A model generated the notes under the pieces. That model was not told the DNA's origin, ran no database searches, and was given only the letters and a program-made list of their open reading frames with translations. From Marinobacterium stanieri (GTDB lineage: Bacteria; Pseudomonadota; Gammaproteobacteria; Pseudomonadales; Balneatricaceae), in NCBI RefSeq assembly GCF_900155945.1, contig NZ_FTMN01000005.1, positions 248,001-312,000 of the forward strand: DNA of 64,000 nucleotides. Reading direction: 5' to 3'. The stretch's first letter is position 1; each line of letters opens with the position of its first letter. This document shows, one piece after another, positions 51,741-60,209 of the stretch. The position numbers and the translations under genes are program-made.

Positions 51741-52876
51741 GAGCAGAGCTCCTCTGTAATCAGTTCAATGCAGGTGCCCTGGCCGGCGCGGGACTCGATG
51801 CGGAAATGGGCGCCGATGCGTTTGGCGCGTTCTTCCATGATGCCAAGCCCGAAACTGTCGGCGTTGCGCTCGCTGGGCAGGCCCTGGCCGTCGTCTTCAA
51901 TACGGATGTGGATACCTTTCTCGCCGTGCGGCAGAAGCTGGATACGGACCTTCTGTGCATGGGCATGACGGACGGCGTTGCTGAGGGCTTCGCGCAGAAT
52001 AAGCAGCAGTTCGACGGCGATCACCTCTGGCAGGTTGCGGTCACAGAGGCGGTTATCGAGCTCGAACATCAGGCCTGAATGGCGCTCGAATTCGGCGATG
52101 GCCGTTTGCAGCTCTTTCTCCAGGCTGTGGTGCAGGCGGATGCGGGAGCTGCTGATCAGTTCTCGTGTTTGCCGATAGGCCTGGCGGGCCTGTTGCCTGA
52201 GTCCATGCAGCCGGTCGCGCATTTCGTCATTGGGGAGCTGTTCGACCTGTTGCTCCAAACGGCCGGTTTGCAGGCACAGATAACAGAGCTGCTGGGCGAC
52301 GGAATCATGCAAGGTGGCGGCCAGGGATTGCTGCAGACTCTGACGTTGCTGGCGTAGCTGGTTGCTGTGGGCAAGGTTGAGGTCCAGCCCCTCGCGGATG
52401 GCCTGGCCCAGGTCACAGAGCACCTGACGCCAATGGTCCGCCTTGTCCGCATCCGGGGTGGGTGCCAGTAACCAGAGCTGCAACCCACTCTCGCCATCGG
52501 GCATACGGATGCCCTGAACCGATAAATCGGCCAGTGTTTCCCGGGTTTGCAGGCGCGTCCGGTCACCACGGGTGGCCAGATCCAGCTGATATCCGAGCCG
52601 GCTGACCTCAAGTGCACTGGCAGCATCATCGGTGCCATTCAGGTGCCAGGTGCTTTGGTGATCGGTGCGCCAGGCCAGCCAGAGTGGCAGGGAAAAGCCG
52701 GATGCGACTGCACCCTGTCGGAGCAGGTCCGGCAGGGTGGCATCCAGATCATCACCACAGCGAATCAGGCTGAGGGTCATCCGGTGCAACAGCTCCCGCT
52801 GGGGGCGGTAACGTCGTTTGTCAGCGCCGGCCTCTGCCTGCGTGCGTCCAAACCAGCGTGTGAGACTGACAGCCAC
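51737..52876 (-). CDS. Soluble NarX-type sensor histidine kinase
   Basis: A 379-residue HisKA_3 kinase. The phosphorylated His is in ATLHDSVAQQL (His190), followed by a dimerisation helix, and the C-terminal ATPase domain shows ALSNAVRHAHAQKV (about 292-305), EDDGQGL and FGLGIMEERAKRIGA. The N-terminal part (about 30-155) resembles a GAF domain; no membrane segment is seen, so the enzyme is cytoplasmic. Translation starts with GTG at 52876 after AGGAGG. It heads the kinase/regulator/PAS operon, divergent from tdm. Confidence 0.87.
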   Translation of the reverse strand: MAVSLTRWFGRTQAEAGADKRRYRPQRELLHRMTLSLIRCGDDLDATLPDLLRQGAVASGFSLPLWLAWRTDHQSTWHLNGTDDAASALEVSRLGYQLDLATRGDRTRLQTRETLADLSVQGIRMPDGESGLQLWLLAPTPDADKADHWRQVLCDLGQAIREGLDLNLAHSNQLRQQRQSLQQSLAATLHDSVAQQLCYLCLQTGRLEQQVEQLPNDEMRDRLHGLRQQARQAYRQTRELISSSRIRLHHSLEKELQTAIAEFERHSGLMFELDNRLCDRNLPEVIAVELLLILREALSNAVRHAHAQKVRIQLLPHGEKGIHIRIEDDGQGLPSERNADSFGLGIMEERAKRIGAHFRIESRAGQGTCIELITEELCS

Positions 52877-52946
52877 AGCAACCTCCTGTGCGAATGTGTT
52901 GTTAACGGGAAGCTAAATGCACACATCATGCCAGCAACAGATGGAT

Positions 52947-52962
52947 TACCCCTGCAGGGGTA
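52947..52962. promoter_or_regulatory. NarL-type 7-2-7 palindrome between the kinase operon and tdm
   Basis: TACCCCT-GC-AGGGGTA is a perfect palindrome in the 7-2-7 layout recognised by NarL-family regulators. It lies 71 bases upstream of the kinase start and 178 bases before tdm. Confidence 0.72.
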
Positions 52963-52987
52963 GCTCCTTTGACGCATTGCCCATTAA

Positions 52988-53000
52988 TTCCTGTAAGTAA
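52988..53000 (+). promoter_or_regulatory. Palindromic element resembling the sigma-54 associated motif, tdm
   Basis: TTCCT-GTA-AGTAA differs from TTCCT-N3-AGGAA by one base. Unlike the four other copies, it has no convincing -24/-12 element next to it. Confidence 0.45.
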
Positions 53001-53139
53001 AGAATTTTTACCAAGAGTAGCGGCTCATACATGGGTTTACGGACCCGTCATGCGAGCCGCAAAACAGGGCAATGGGCCCCGAGCATGCACGCAATTGATG
53101 CATGTACAGCCAGGTAAGGCATTTACCGGGAGTGGTGTT

Positions 53140-55458
53140 ATGAATATGCAAATGAATGACCTGCTGGGTGGAGGGCTGGCGGCCGGTGTGCGCCGCCGCC
53201 TTCGAGCCCAGCAGGCAATACAGCTGGTGTTGATGCCGGGGGAAGAGGTCTGCATTCAAGGGGCTGACGCCGGCCAGTGCTGCGAAATACTGGCGTTTGA
53301 TGCCAAGGGGCAGTCGGCCGTTGATGCGCTTGAGCTGAATGGATATCAGGCGGGAGCGACAGTGACTCAGGCACAGCTTGAGGCTGGCAGACCCTCCGCC
53401 CAGCGTCTGTTACAGCAGCTCAAAGGGTTCAGCGTCGATCCGCATCAGCTCTCGGCTGCCGTGCACCTTGCGCCGGATGAGTTGCCTTGTGTGATTACAG
53501 CCAGTGAACGTAGTGGCCCGGTCAGTCTGGTTTTGATCGCGCCGGGTCTGGATATGCGCCCGGATGAGCAGCTGACCGTGTCGGAGCTGGATATCAGCAT
53601 TCACTATCTGCCGGAGCGCACGCCGGAACTGCCTGAGCCGCTGGCGCAGCCGGTTCAGGACCTGCATATTCCGCACAGCAGTGCGCGCGTGTACCGGGTC
53701 AAGGCAGGTGAGTGGATCCAGATTATCGATGTGGCCGGCAAACAGTGCTCCGATTTTATCGCCTTTGATGAGGCGGCCCTGGAACAGGGTGAAGAGGTGA
53801 CGCTGGATGCCGTGGCGACGCGTACTCTGGCCGGTCAGGCACTGCCCCAGCCAGGGCTCTATTCCCGTTTTGCCGACAGCCGCCTGCAGCCGATGCTGGA
53901 ACTGGTGCAGGACACTGTGGGCCGCCATGACAGCTTTCTGCTGGCCTGCACACCGAAATACTATGAAGACGAAGGCTACTTCGGCCATGTCAGCTGCACG
54001 GATAATTTCAACCGGGCCCTGAAAGACTATGGCGTTAAGCCGCGTGCCGGCTGGCCTGCCATCAATTTCTTCTTCAACACTCTGATCGAACCCTGTGGCA
54101 CGGTCGGCATGGATGAGCCCTGGTCCCGTCCCGGTGATTATGTATTGCTGCGGGCAAACCGCGACCTGATCTGTGCTTCTTCAGCCTGTCCGGACGACAT
54201 CGACCCGGCCAACGGCTGGGCCCCCACCGATATTCATGTCCGCGTGTATGGCGCGGAAAACCAGTTTGAGCGCGCCATTGCCCATCGTGTGGTGCCCGAG
54301 GAGTTGCCGCGTATGACCCTGCAAACCGCTTTCCACAGCCGCACGTCAAAATTGACGCGCCACTTCGCTGAATACCGTGGCTACTGGGTACCCACCGAGT
54401 TTGAAGGCTGGGGCGCTCGTGCCGAGTATCTGGCCTGTCGCGAGAAGGTCGCGGTAATGGACCTGTCGCCGCTGCGAAAATTTGAGATCCTGGGGCCGGA
54501 TGCCGAAGCGCTGCTGCAATATGCACTGACGCGTAACGTCCGCCGTCTGGCGGTGGGAGAGATTGTCTACTCTGCGGCCTGCTTTGAAACCGGCGGTATG
54601 GTGGATGACGGTACCCTGTTCCGTATCAGTGAGCAGGCATTCCGTTGGGTGTGCGGTGATCCCTGGAGCGGTACCTGGCTGCGGGAGTTGGCTGCCCAGA
54701 GAGGCGACCAGGTCAGTATTCGTGAGTCCACGGATCAACTGCATAACCTCGCTGTGCAGGGTCCGAATAGCCGGGAGCTGCTGAAACAGCTGATCTGGCA
54801 GCCGGAAACACGTACCCCCGTCAGCGAGCTGAAGTGGTTCCATTTCACGGTTGGCCGCCTGGGGGGGCCGGAAGGGATTCCGCTGATGGTGTCGCGGACC
54901 GGTTATACCGGCGAGCTGGGCTTTGAAGTCTGGTGTCACCCGGATGACGGCACTGAACTCTGGGATGCGATCTGGGAGGCCGGGCAGGATTATGGTCTGG
55001 CACCTTTGGGTTTTGATGCGCTGGATATGCTGCGTATCGAAGCGGGGCTGATCTTTGCAGACCATGAATTCTGTAACCAGACCAACCCCTATGAAGCCGG
55101 TATCGGCTTTACCGTGCCGATGAAAACCAAGGAAGAGGATTTCAGCGGGCGGACGGCCCTGCAGCGGCAGGCACCGGAAAGTCGGCACAAACTGGTTGGT
55201 CTTGTGCTGGAAGGCAATGAGCCTGTGCATCATGGAGACATTGTCTACGATGGGCGTATGCCGGTAGGGCAAATTACCAGCGCAACACCCTCGCCACTGA
55301 TGGGCAAAATGATTGCGCTGTGCCGGGTGCAACCTGACTGGTCAGCCCCCGGAACGGAGCTGGAAGTCGGGCAGCTGGATGGTTTGCAGAAACGCTTGCC
55401 AGCCGCTGTTCAGGCACTGCCGTTTCATGACCCCGAACGGATCAAAGTGAGAAGCTGA
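53140..55458 (+). CDS. tdm: Trimethylamine N-oxide demethylase
   Basis: A 772-residue fusion: an N-terminal DUF1989 region (about residues 1-385) and a C-terminal GcvT-like tetrahydrofolate-binding region (about 400-765). Tdm splits TMAO into dimethylamine and formaldehyde, and the folate domain captures the formaldehyde. Three Cys at 270, 286 and 350 have the same spacing as the zinc ligands I recall for the Methylocella enzyme. The ATG at 53140 follows GGGAGTGG; an in-frame start 57 codons earlier would be in the control region. Tmm next door supplies TMAO. Confidence 0.9.
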   Translation: MNMQMNDLLGGGLAAGVRRRLRAQQAIQLVLMPGEEVCIQGADAGQCCEILAFDAKGQSAVDALELNGYQAGATVTQAQLEAGRPSAQRLLQQLKGFSVDPHQLSAAVHLAPDELPCVITASERSGPVSLVLIAPGLDMRPDEQLTVSELDISIHYLPERTPELPEPLAQPVQDLHIPHSSARVYRVKAGEWIQIIDVAGKQCSDFIAFDEAALEQGEEVTLDAVATRTLAGQALPQPGLYSRFADSRLQPMLELVQDTVGRHDSFLLACTPKYYEDEGYFGHVSCTDNFNRALKDYGVKPRAGWPAINFFFNTLIEPCGTVGMDEPWSRPGDYVLLRANRDLICASSACPDDIDPANGWAPTDIHVRVYGAENQFERAIAHRVVPEELPRMTLQTAFHSRTSKLTRHFAEYRGYWVPTEFEGWGARAEYLACREKVAVMDLSPLRKFEILGPDAEALLQYALTRNVRRLAVGEIVYSAACFETGGMVDDGTLFRISEQAFRWVCGDPWSGTWLRELAAQRGDQVSIRESTDQLHNLAVQGPNSRELLKQLIWQPETRTPVSELKWFHFTVGRLGGPEGIPLMVSRTGYTGELGFEVWCHPDDGTELWDAIWEAGQDYGLAPLGFDALDMLRIEAGLIFADHEFCNQTNPYEAGIGFTVPMKTKEEDFSGRTALQRQAPESRHKLVGLVLEGNEPVHHGDIVYDGRMPVGQITSATPSPLMGKMIALCRVQPDWSAPGTELEVGQLDGLQKRLPAAVQALPFHDPERIKVRS

Positions 55459-55491
55459 CTCCGTCGGCCCAAAAACCGTCCGTTCTCAACT

Positions 55492-55521
55492 AAAAAAGCG
55501 CCTTTTCAGGGCGCTTTTTTT
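55492..55521 (+). terminator. Intrinsic terminator after tdm
   Basis: GCGCC (55498-55502) pairs with GGCGC (55510-55514), with A-run and T-run flanks extending the stem. The remaining upstream stretch (about 55522-55718) is A+T-rich and holds nothing else I recognise. Confidence 0.85.
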
Positions 55522-55718
55522 ATGCCTGGAGCCGCTGTTATGCACCGTAAAAGAACGCATGCGCACAAAAAAGCCCCTACATAAAGCACGATCAATTATT
55601 CACAAGGTGACAGGGTTTGATTAGAACGCGTCTGTATATTTTTTAATCTAAAAATAGTTCAATAAAAACAATATATTATGAATTACATCTGGATAAATCG
55701 TAAGTTATAAACAGGCAT

Positions 55719-55749
55719 TGGCATAAGCTTTGCTTTTTCTTATCAGGAA
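55719..55749 (+). promoter_or_regulatory. Sigma-54 promoter with adjoining palindrome, amt2
   Basis: TGGCAT (55719-55724), five bases, TTGCT (55730-55734), then three bases later TTCTT-ATC-AGGAA (55737-55749), the mirror of the dmmA copy. The amt2 start is 96 bases downstream. Confidence 0.75.
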
Positions 55750-55844
55750 ATAAATATCACTGAAGGGCAAGGATGCTCGGGCTTAAATGCTGCGATGCAG
55801 CATAATAAAAAGCGGAGCATTTCCGCGCAGATGAGGACAAGCCT

Positions 55845-57182
55845 ATGACTGTGGAAACCGTGGAGTCGCTCAAGGCGACATTCGAGATGCACCAGGCAAT
55901 GAATGTGGAAGTGTTCTACTGGTGGTGTACCGCCATCATGTTCATGATCCACGCCGGATTTCTTGCTTACGAAATTGGCGCCTCGCGCGTCAAGAACGCG
56001 CTTACCTCCGGGATGAAAAACATCCTGACCCTGTCGGTGATTATCCCGACCTTCTACTTCTTCGGTTGGTGGATCTATAACGCCTTCCCGAATGGCCTGA
56101 TTCCGATTGACGCTTCTGCTGCACTGCCCTGGAGCCTGAGCATGGGACCGGATGTGCAGGATATGGGTACCGGTATCTTCTTTGCCGCTTTCGCGCTGTT
56201 TGGTGCGACCACCGGCTCGATTTTGTCCGGTGCCGTGATTGAACGTATCCGTTTGAGCGCCTTCCTGATTCTGGCTGCAATCCTTGGTTCTGCCGTATGG
56301 ATTCTGGCGGGCGCCTGGGGCTGGCACCCGGACGGCTGGCTGCTGACCGAACTGGGCTACCACGATGTGGGTGCATCCGGTGTTGTGCATGCCGTAGCAG
56401 GTTTCTTCGCGCTGGGCGTATTGATGAACCTGGGCGCTCGTGTCGGCAAGTTCAAGGACGGCGTGGCCATGTACATTCCGCCGCACAGCCTGCCGATGGC
56501 CCTGATCGGCCTGATGATGATCATTGTAGGCTTCTTCGGCTTCCTCGGTGGCTGCATCATCTTCAACGGCGGTGAAACCGGCTGGACCACCATCTACGGT
56601 AACCCGACCAACTTGTCCGCCTTCGGCTTCAATACCCTGATGGGCTTCGCCGGCGGTGTTGTGGGTGCCTACCTGACCTCCCGTGAGCCTTTCTGGACCA
56701 TGTCCGGTGGTCTGGCCGGCATCATCACCGTGGCTGCGGGTCTGGATCTGTACTACCCGGGCCTGACCTTCGTCATCGCCGCCAGCGGTGGTGCACTGAT
56801 GCCGATCGTCGGTCGCATGATCGAGAAAATGGGTGTCGACGATGCTGTAGGTGCGGTTGCCGTACATGGTTTCTGCGGCGTCTACGGCGTGATCATGGTG
56901 GGTGTCTTTGCATCGGCCTACCCGAACGTGGGTGACCTGCCTGACATCACCCTCAGCGGACAGCTGATCGGTGCCATCGTCATGGCCCTGACCGGCTTCA
57001 TTCCGGGCTGGGGTATCTCCTACGTGCTGAAGAAACTGAACGCACTGCGCGTACCGCCGCATGTGGAAGCGCTGGGTCTGGACCTGGTCGAAATTCCGGC
57101 CAAACCCTACCCGGAATCACTGCCGGCGCAGGCAATTGTGGAAAACACTCTGGAACCGGGTCAGGAAAAACAACTGGTCTGA
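55845..57182 (+). CDS. amt: Ammonium transporter, Amt family (second, divergent copy)
   Basis: A 445-residue Amt-family protein with about 11 helices. The pore histidines occur in SGVVHAVAGFF (about residue 180) and VAVHGFCGVYG (about 346). Overall it differs strongly from the first copy at 28195. The N-terminus (WWCTAIMFMIHAGFLAYEIGASRVKN) replaces the normal MLEAGLVRAKN by YEIGASRVKN. The gene is preceded by a sigma-54 promoter and followed by a small membrane protein. It may carry methylammonium or a related amine rather than ammonium alone. Confidence 0.85.
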   Translation: MTVETVESLKATFEMHQAMNVEVFYWWCTAIMFMIHAGFLAYEIGASRVKNALTSGMKNILTLSVIIPTFYFFGWWIYNAFPNGLIPIDASAALPWSLSMGPDVQDMGTGIFFAAFALFGATTGSILSGAVIERIRLSAFLILAAILGSAVWILAGAWGWHPDGWLLTELGYHDVGASGVVHAVAGFFALGVLMNLGARVGKFKDGVAMYIPPHSLPMALIGLMMIIVGFFGFLGGCIIFNGGETGWTTIYGNPTNLSAFGFNTLMGFAGGVVGAYLTSREPFWTMSGGLAGIITVAAGLDLYYPGLTFVIAASGGALMPIVGRMIEKMGVDDAVGAVAVHGFCGVYGVIMVGVFASAYPNVGDLPDITLSGQLIGAIVMALTGFIPGWGISYVLKKLNALRVPPHVEALGLDLVEIPAKPYPESLPAQAIVENTLEPGQEKQLV

Positions 57183-57269
57183 TTCTGAAACGAAGTGGCG
57201 CTGCCGAGGTGGCGCCACCTTCATGTTCGATACCTTAAGACAGGTGCCCAAGGCACCGAGGAGCACAGC

Positions 57270-57437
57270 ATGTTTTCAAGTCCAATCACCAGCTGGGAAA
57301 ACGTAGCCGCGTACTTCACCTTCTCAGATAGCCCAATGGGCATTGCCATCAGCCTGGCAGCTGCAGTGGGGATCTATCTCTTTCTCAATGCCAGCATCAT
57401 GAAACATGAGAAGGAATCCTTCGATAAGCATCAGTAA
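57270..57437 (+). CDS. Small single-span membrane protein downstream of amt2
   Basis: A 55-residue protein. The ATG at 57270 follows GAGGAG. One membrane helix (about residues 23-41, MGIAISLAAAVGIYLFLNA) separates a polar N-terminus from a charged C-terminus ending KHEKESFDKHQ. It begins 87 bases after amt2 and ends at a strong terminator, so it is co-transcribed. No GlnB/PII-type protein is present; this gene could be a transporter accessory. I know no named family for it. Confidence 0.75.
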   Translation: MFSSPITSWENVAAYFTFSDSPMGIAISLAAAVGIYLFLNASIMKHEKESFDKHQ

Positions 57438-57442
57438 AAGGA

Positions 57443-57475
57443 ACCAAAGAGCCGGCAGTTTGCCGGCTCTTTGGT
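57443..57475. terminator. Bidirectional terminator between amt2 operon and eutR-like gene
   Basis: A 15-bp perfect inverted repeat (57443-57457 with 57461-57475) around GTT, with AAAG and TTTG flanks. It serves both converging transcripts. Confidence 0.88.
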
Positions 57476-57499
57476 GTTTGCAGCGAAAGTACTTGGGAG

Positions 57500-58510
57500 T
57501 CAGTGAGGCAGACGTTTAATTGTGTCTGAAGGCCGTTCGCCAAACAGCCGCTTGTAGTCGGTAGCAAATTGGCTCAGGTGGTAAAAGCCCTGGCTGGCAG
57601 CCGCATCTGCAATGGAGGTGTCATGGCAGGACAGCAGTTTGCGTCTAACCCGGTTCAGGCGAGTAGCACGCAGGAACTGGACAGGGCTGATGCCCAGGAT
57701 GCTTTCAAAACTGTATTGCAGAGTCCTGCGGCTGACACAGGCCAGTTCACAAAGCGATGTGATGGTGACGGGAAGGTCGCCGGCGGTATGCAGATAGTCT
57801 CGGACGCGATCAACCACCGCCTTGCGGTGGCGATAGCTTGGAATCACGCTTTCGTTGATCTCGGCGTTACCCAGCAGGTGCAACAGTTGCTGAACCAGCA
57901 GGTCCTTGTGAATATCGGTGTCCATATCCGACCCTGCAGCAAGGATTCGGGATACCAGCAAGGTCAGTTCTTCCAGCTGCCGGGCGCTGCCACACAGGCG
58001 TGGATTGGTATTGCTTGCGTCCAGGTTCAATTCGATACCCTGACGTTCGGCCAACCCAAAGAGCTCCTCACGCTGCACCACAATGCTGAGGATATTGCAG
58101 TCGGCTGGGGTGACCAGCTCGAATGGAGTATTGCCGTGTCGCCAGAGCAGGTCATGCTGTTCGATCGCCTGGCCATTGATACGGAGCTCTTCCCGCTTAT
58201 CCGGAATGCCGATCCAGAAGGATTCAGGCCAGACCAGACAATGCTGGTGCAGGCTCTGGTTGGTGAATTCGTTGATCAGCTGTACGCCTGCAAACTGACA
58301 CTCATCGACACGACCTTCAAAGCGACCTGCGCTGTACTGGTTATATTCCTGATCCCAGTCGGTCAGGTTGAAGGCCTGCTCATTGATATCGTCCGAAACG
58401 GACACGCACCGCTGTGGTGCCTGTTGTTGTTTTTGGTGCACCTTGGCCTCGTTCTTATTTTTTCGATCCAGTATGGACGCCGTTTCGGCGTTCTGCCAAG
58501 TCTGCAGCAT
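57500..58510 (-). CDS. eutR: EutR-like AraC-family regulator of ethanolamine use
   Basis: A 336-residue AraC-type regulator. The segment CLVWPESFWIGIPDKRE (about residues 91-107) closely resembles EutR. The C-terminal DNA-binding part shows SLCELACVSRRTLQYSFESILGIS-type and GFYHLSQFATDYKRLFGERPS segments. EutR senses ethanolamine together with adenosylcobalamin. The ATG at 58510 follows GAGTGAAG; a TTG at 58543 is an alternative. It is divergent from the ethanolamine permease gene, with a 13-bp inverted repeat in between. Confidence 0.83.
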   Translation of the reverse strand: MLQTWQNAETASILDRKNKNEAKVHQKQQQAPQRCVSVSDDINEQAFNLTDWDQEYNQYSAGRFEGRVDECQFAGVQLINEFTNQSLHQHCLVWPESFWIGIPDKREELRINGQAIEQHDLLWRHGNTPFELVTPADCNILSIVVQREELFGLAERQGIELNLDASNTNPRLCGSARQLEELTLLVSRILAAGSDMDTDIHKDLLVQQLLHLLGNAEINESVIPSYRHRKAVVDRVRDYLHTAGDLPVTITSLCELACVSRRTLQYSFESILGISPVQFLRATRLNRVRRKLLSCHDTSIADAAASQGFYHLSQFATDYKRLFGERPSDTIKRLPH

Positions 58511-58597
58511 TGCTTCACTCTCGCTTCGGAACAGGTTTGCCAATTTTCGATAACCGCCGTTTGCAGGCTCTCGTTAGTCTGAATGAGCTAGCAATTT

Positions 58598-58634
58598 CCA
58601 TTCCCTTTCGTTGGGAGGCAGCGAAAGGGAATGG
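58598..58634. promoter_or_regulatory. Long inverted repeat in the eutR-permease control region
   Basis: CCATTCCCTTTCG (58598-58610) is complementary to CGAAAGGGAATGG (58622-58634), an 11-base loop apart. It may be a EutR operator or a leader hairpin. No cobalamin riboswitch could be recognised here. Confidence 0.6.
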
Positions 58635-58679
58635 GCATACGAGAACTGAAAACCTTGGTTATCGATCTGGAGAATGCTC

Positions 58680-60149
58680 ATGGCAAATACAATCGATCAG
58701 GACTATCTGGCCAAGCGCCAGCTCAAGAAAGGTACGGCAGGCTGGGTCCTGCTGGCAGGCCTTGGGGTGTCCTATGTGATCTCCGGCGACTTCGCCGGCT
58801 GGAACTTTGGTTTGGCGGAAGCGGGTTGGGGTGGCTTCGCTATCGCCGCAGCACTGATGGCCACCATGTACTTCGCGCTGGTGCTCTCACTGGCTGAAAT
58901 GTCGGCAGCGATTCCTGCGGCGGGCGGTGGCTACAGTTTTGCCCGTCAGACCATGGGCACCACGGGTGGCTATCTGACCGGCCTGGCGGTGTTGATTGAA
59001 TATGCACTGGCCCCGGCGGCCATCGTGATCTTTATTGGCGCAGCGGTGGAAGAGCTGTTGGGCATCAACGGCCCGCTGGTCTACGCCGTGTTCTATGCCA
59101 TCTTCATCGGTATCCATCTGGCCGGTGTGGGTGAGGCGCTGAAGACCATGATGATTATCAGTGGCCTGGCGGTGGTTGCCATTCTGGCCACGGCAGTTGC
59201 CCTGATCGGCGATTTCGAAACCGCTAACCTGTTCAACATTGCGCCGACCGAAGCCGCGGGTGCCAGCGAGATTCTGCCGTTTGGCTGGTACGGCGTTTGG
59301 GCGGCTCTGCCGTTTGCCATGTGGCTGTTCCTGGCGGTTGAAGGGGTTCCGTTGGCGGCTGAAGAAGCCCGTAATCCGGCCCGTGATGTGCCCAAAGGCA
59401 TCATCGGTGCCATGATTTTCCTGCTGTTTACCGCTGCGTTGGTGATGTTCCTGCTGGCCGGTGCGGCCGGTGCTGATGTAATCAGCGCCAGTGGCGTACC
59501 CCTGGTGGATGCACTCAAGGCAACCGGCAGTGGCGAGCTGGCCACCGCAATCAACGTATTGGGTCTGGCAGGTCTGATCGCTTCTTTCTTCTCGGTTATC
59601 TATGGCTACAGCCGTCTGGTGTTCGCCCTGTCGCGTGCCGGTTATCTGCCGAAGTTCCTGTCCCTGACCAGCAAACGCAAGGCACCGACCTGGGCGCTGA
59701 TCGTACCGGGCGTATTCGGCTTTGCAGCGTCCCTGACCGGTGAAGGTGATCTCATGCTGGGCATGGCGGTCGTAGGTGCCACCATCTCCTATGCCCTGAT
59801 GTCATTGAGCCACATCCTGCTGCGTCTGCGTCGTCCGGAACTGAAACGTCCTTACAAAACACCGGGTGGCATCCTGACCTCGTCCATCGCGCTGATACTG
59901 TCTTTGGTCGCCATGACCGGTGTCTACGCGTTCGATCCCCGTGCCTTCAACTACACCCTGATCCTGTTCGTGATCGGTGCCATCTACTTCTTCGCCTACG
60001 GCAAGCGCCACCTGGTGGCCAAGTCGGCCGATGAGGAATTGGCACTGATTCTGGATGCTGAACATGATCTGGATGAGATGGATGCTGAGGCGAACACCAG
60101 CACCGAAGAACCGACTGTATCGCTGCAGGCCGAAACCCCGCGCGCCTGA
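58680..60149 (+). CDS. eat: Ethanolamine permease (APC family)
   Basis: A 489-residue amino acid-polyamine-organocation transporter with 12 predicted helices. The first segment VLLAGLGVSYVISGDFAGWNFGLAEAGW (residues about 23 on) and GGGYSFARQTMG (about 82-93) resemble ethanolamine permeases of pseudomonads and relatives. The ATG at 58680 follows GGAG at about seven bases; an ATG at 58674 is less likely. The C-terminal tail (from about 450) is acidic and Glu/Thr-rich. It is the first gene of the eut run, divergent from eutR. Confidence 0.83.
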   Translation: MANTIDQDYLAKRQLKKGTAGWVLLAGLGVSYVISGDFAGWNFGLAEAGWGGFAIAAALMATMYFALVLSLAEMSAAIPAAGGGYSFARQTMGTTGGYLTGLAVLIEYALAPAAIVIFIGAAVEELLGINGPLVYAVFYAIFIGIHLAGVGEALKTMMIISGLAVVAILATAVALIGDFETANLFNIAPTEAAGASEILPFGWYGVWAALPFAMWLFLAVEGVPLAAEEARNPARDVPKGIIGAMIFLLFTAALVMFLLAGAAGADVISASGVPLVDALKATGSGELATAINVLGLAGLIASFFSVIYGYSRLVFALSRAGYLPKFLSLTSKRKAPTWALIVPGVFGFAASLTGEGDLMLGMAVVGATISYALMSLSHILLRLRRPELKRPYKTPGGILTSSIALILSLVAMTGVYAFDPRAFNYTLILFVIGAIYFFAYGKRHLVAKSADEELALILDAEHDLDEMDAEANTSTEEPTVSLQAETPRA

Positions 60150-60209
60150 ACCGGTTGCCCGCACTCAAGGGTGCGGGTCTTGAAATGAGAACTGACAGGA
60201 GATGATCAG

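Noticed and set aside
52969-53139. Extension of tdm by 57 codons upstream
   Set aside because: The added residues do not look like the family's N-terminus and would cover the control region; the ATG at 53140 has a good ribosome site.
58511-58673. Cobalamin riboswitch in front of the ethanolamine genes
   Set aside because: The expected B12-box and long conserved fold are absent; only the 13-bp inverted repeat is seen.
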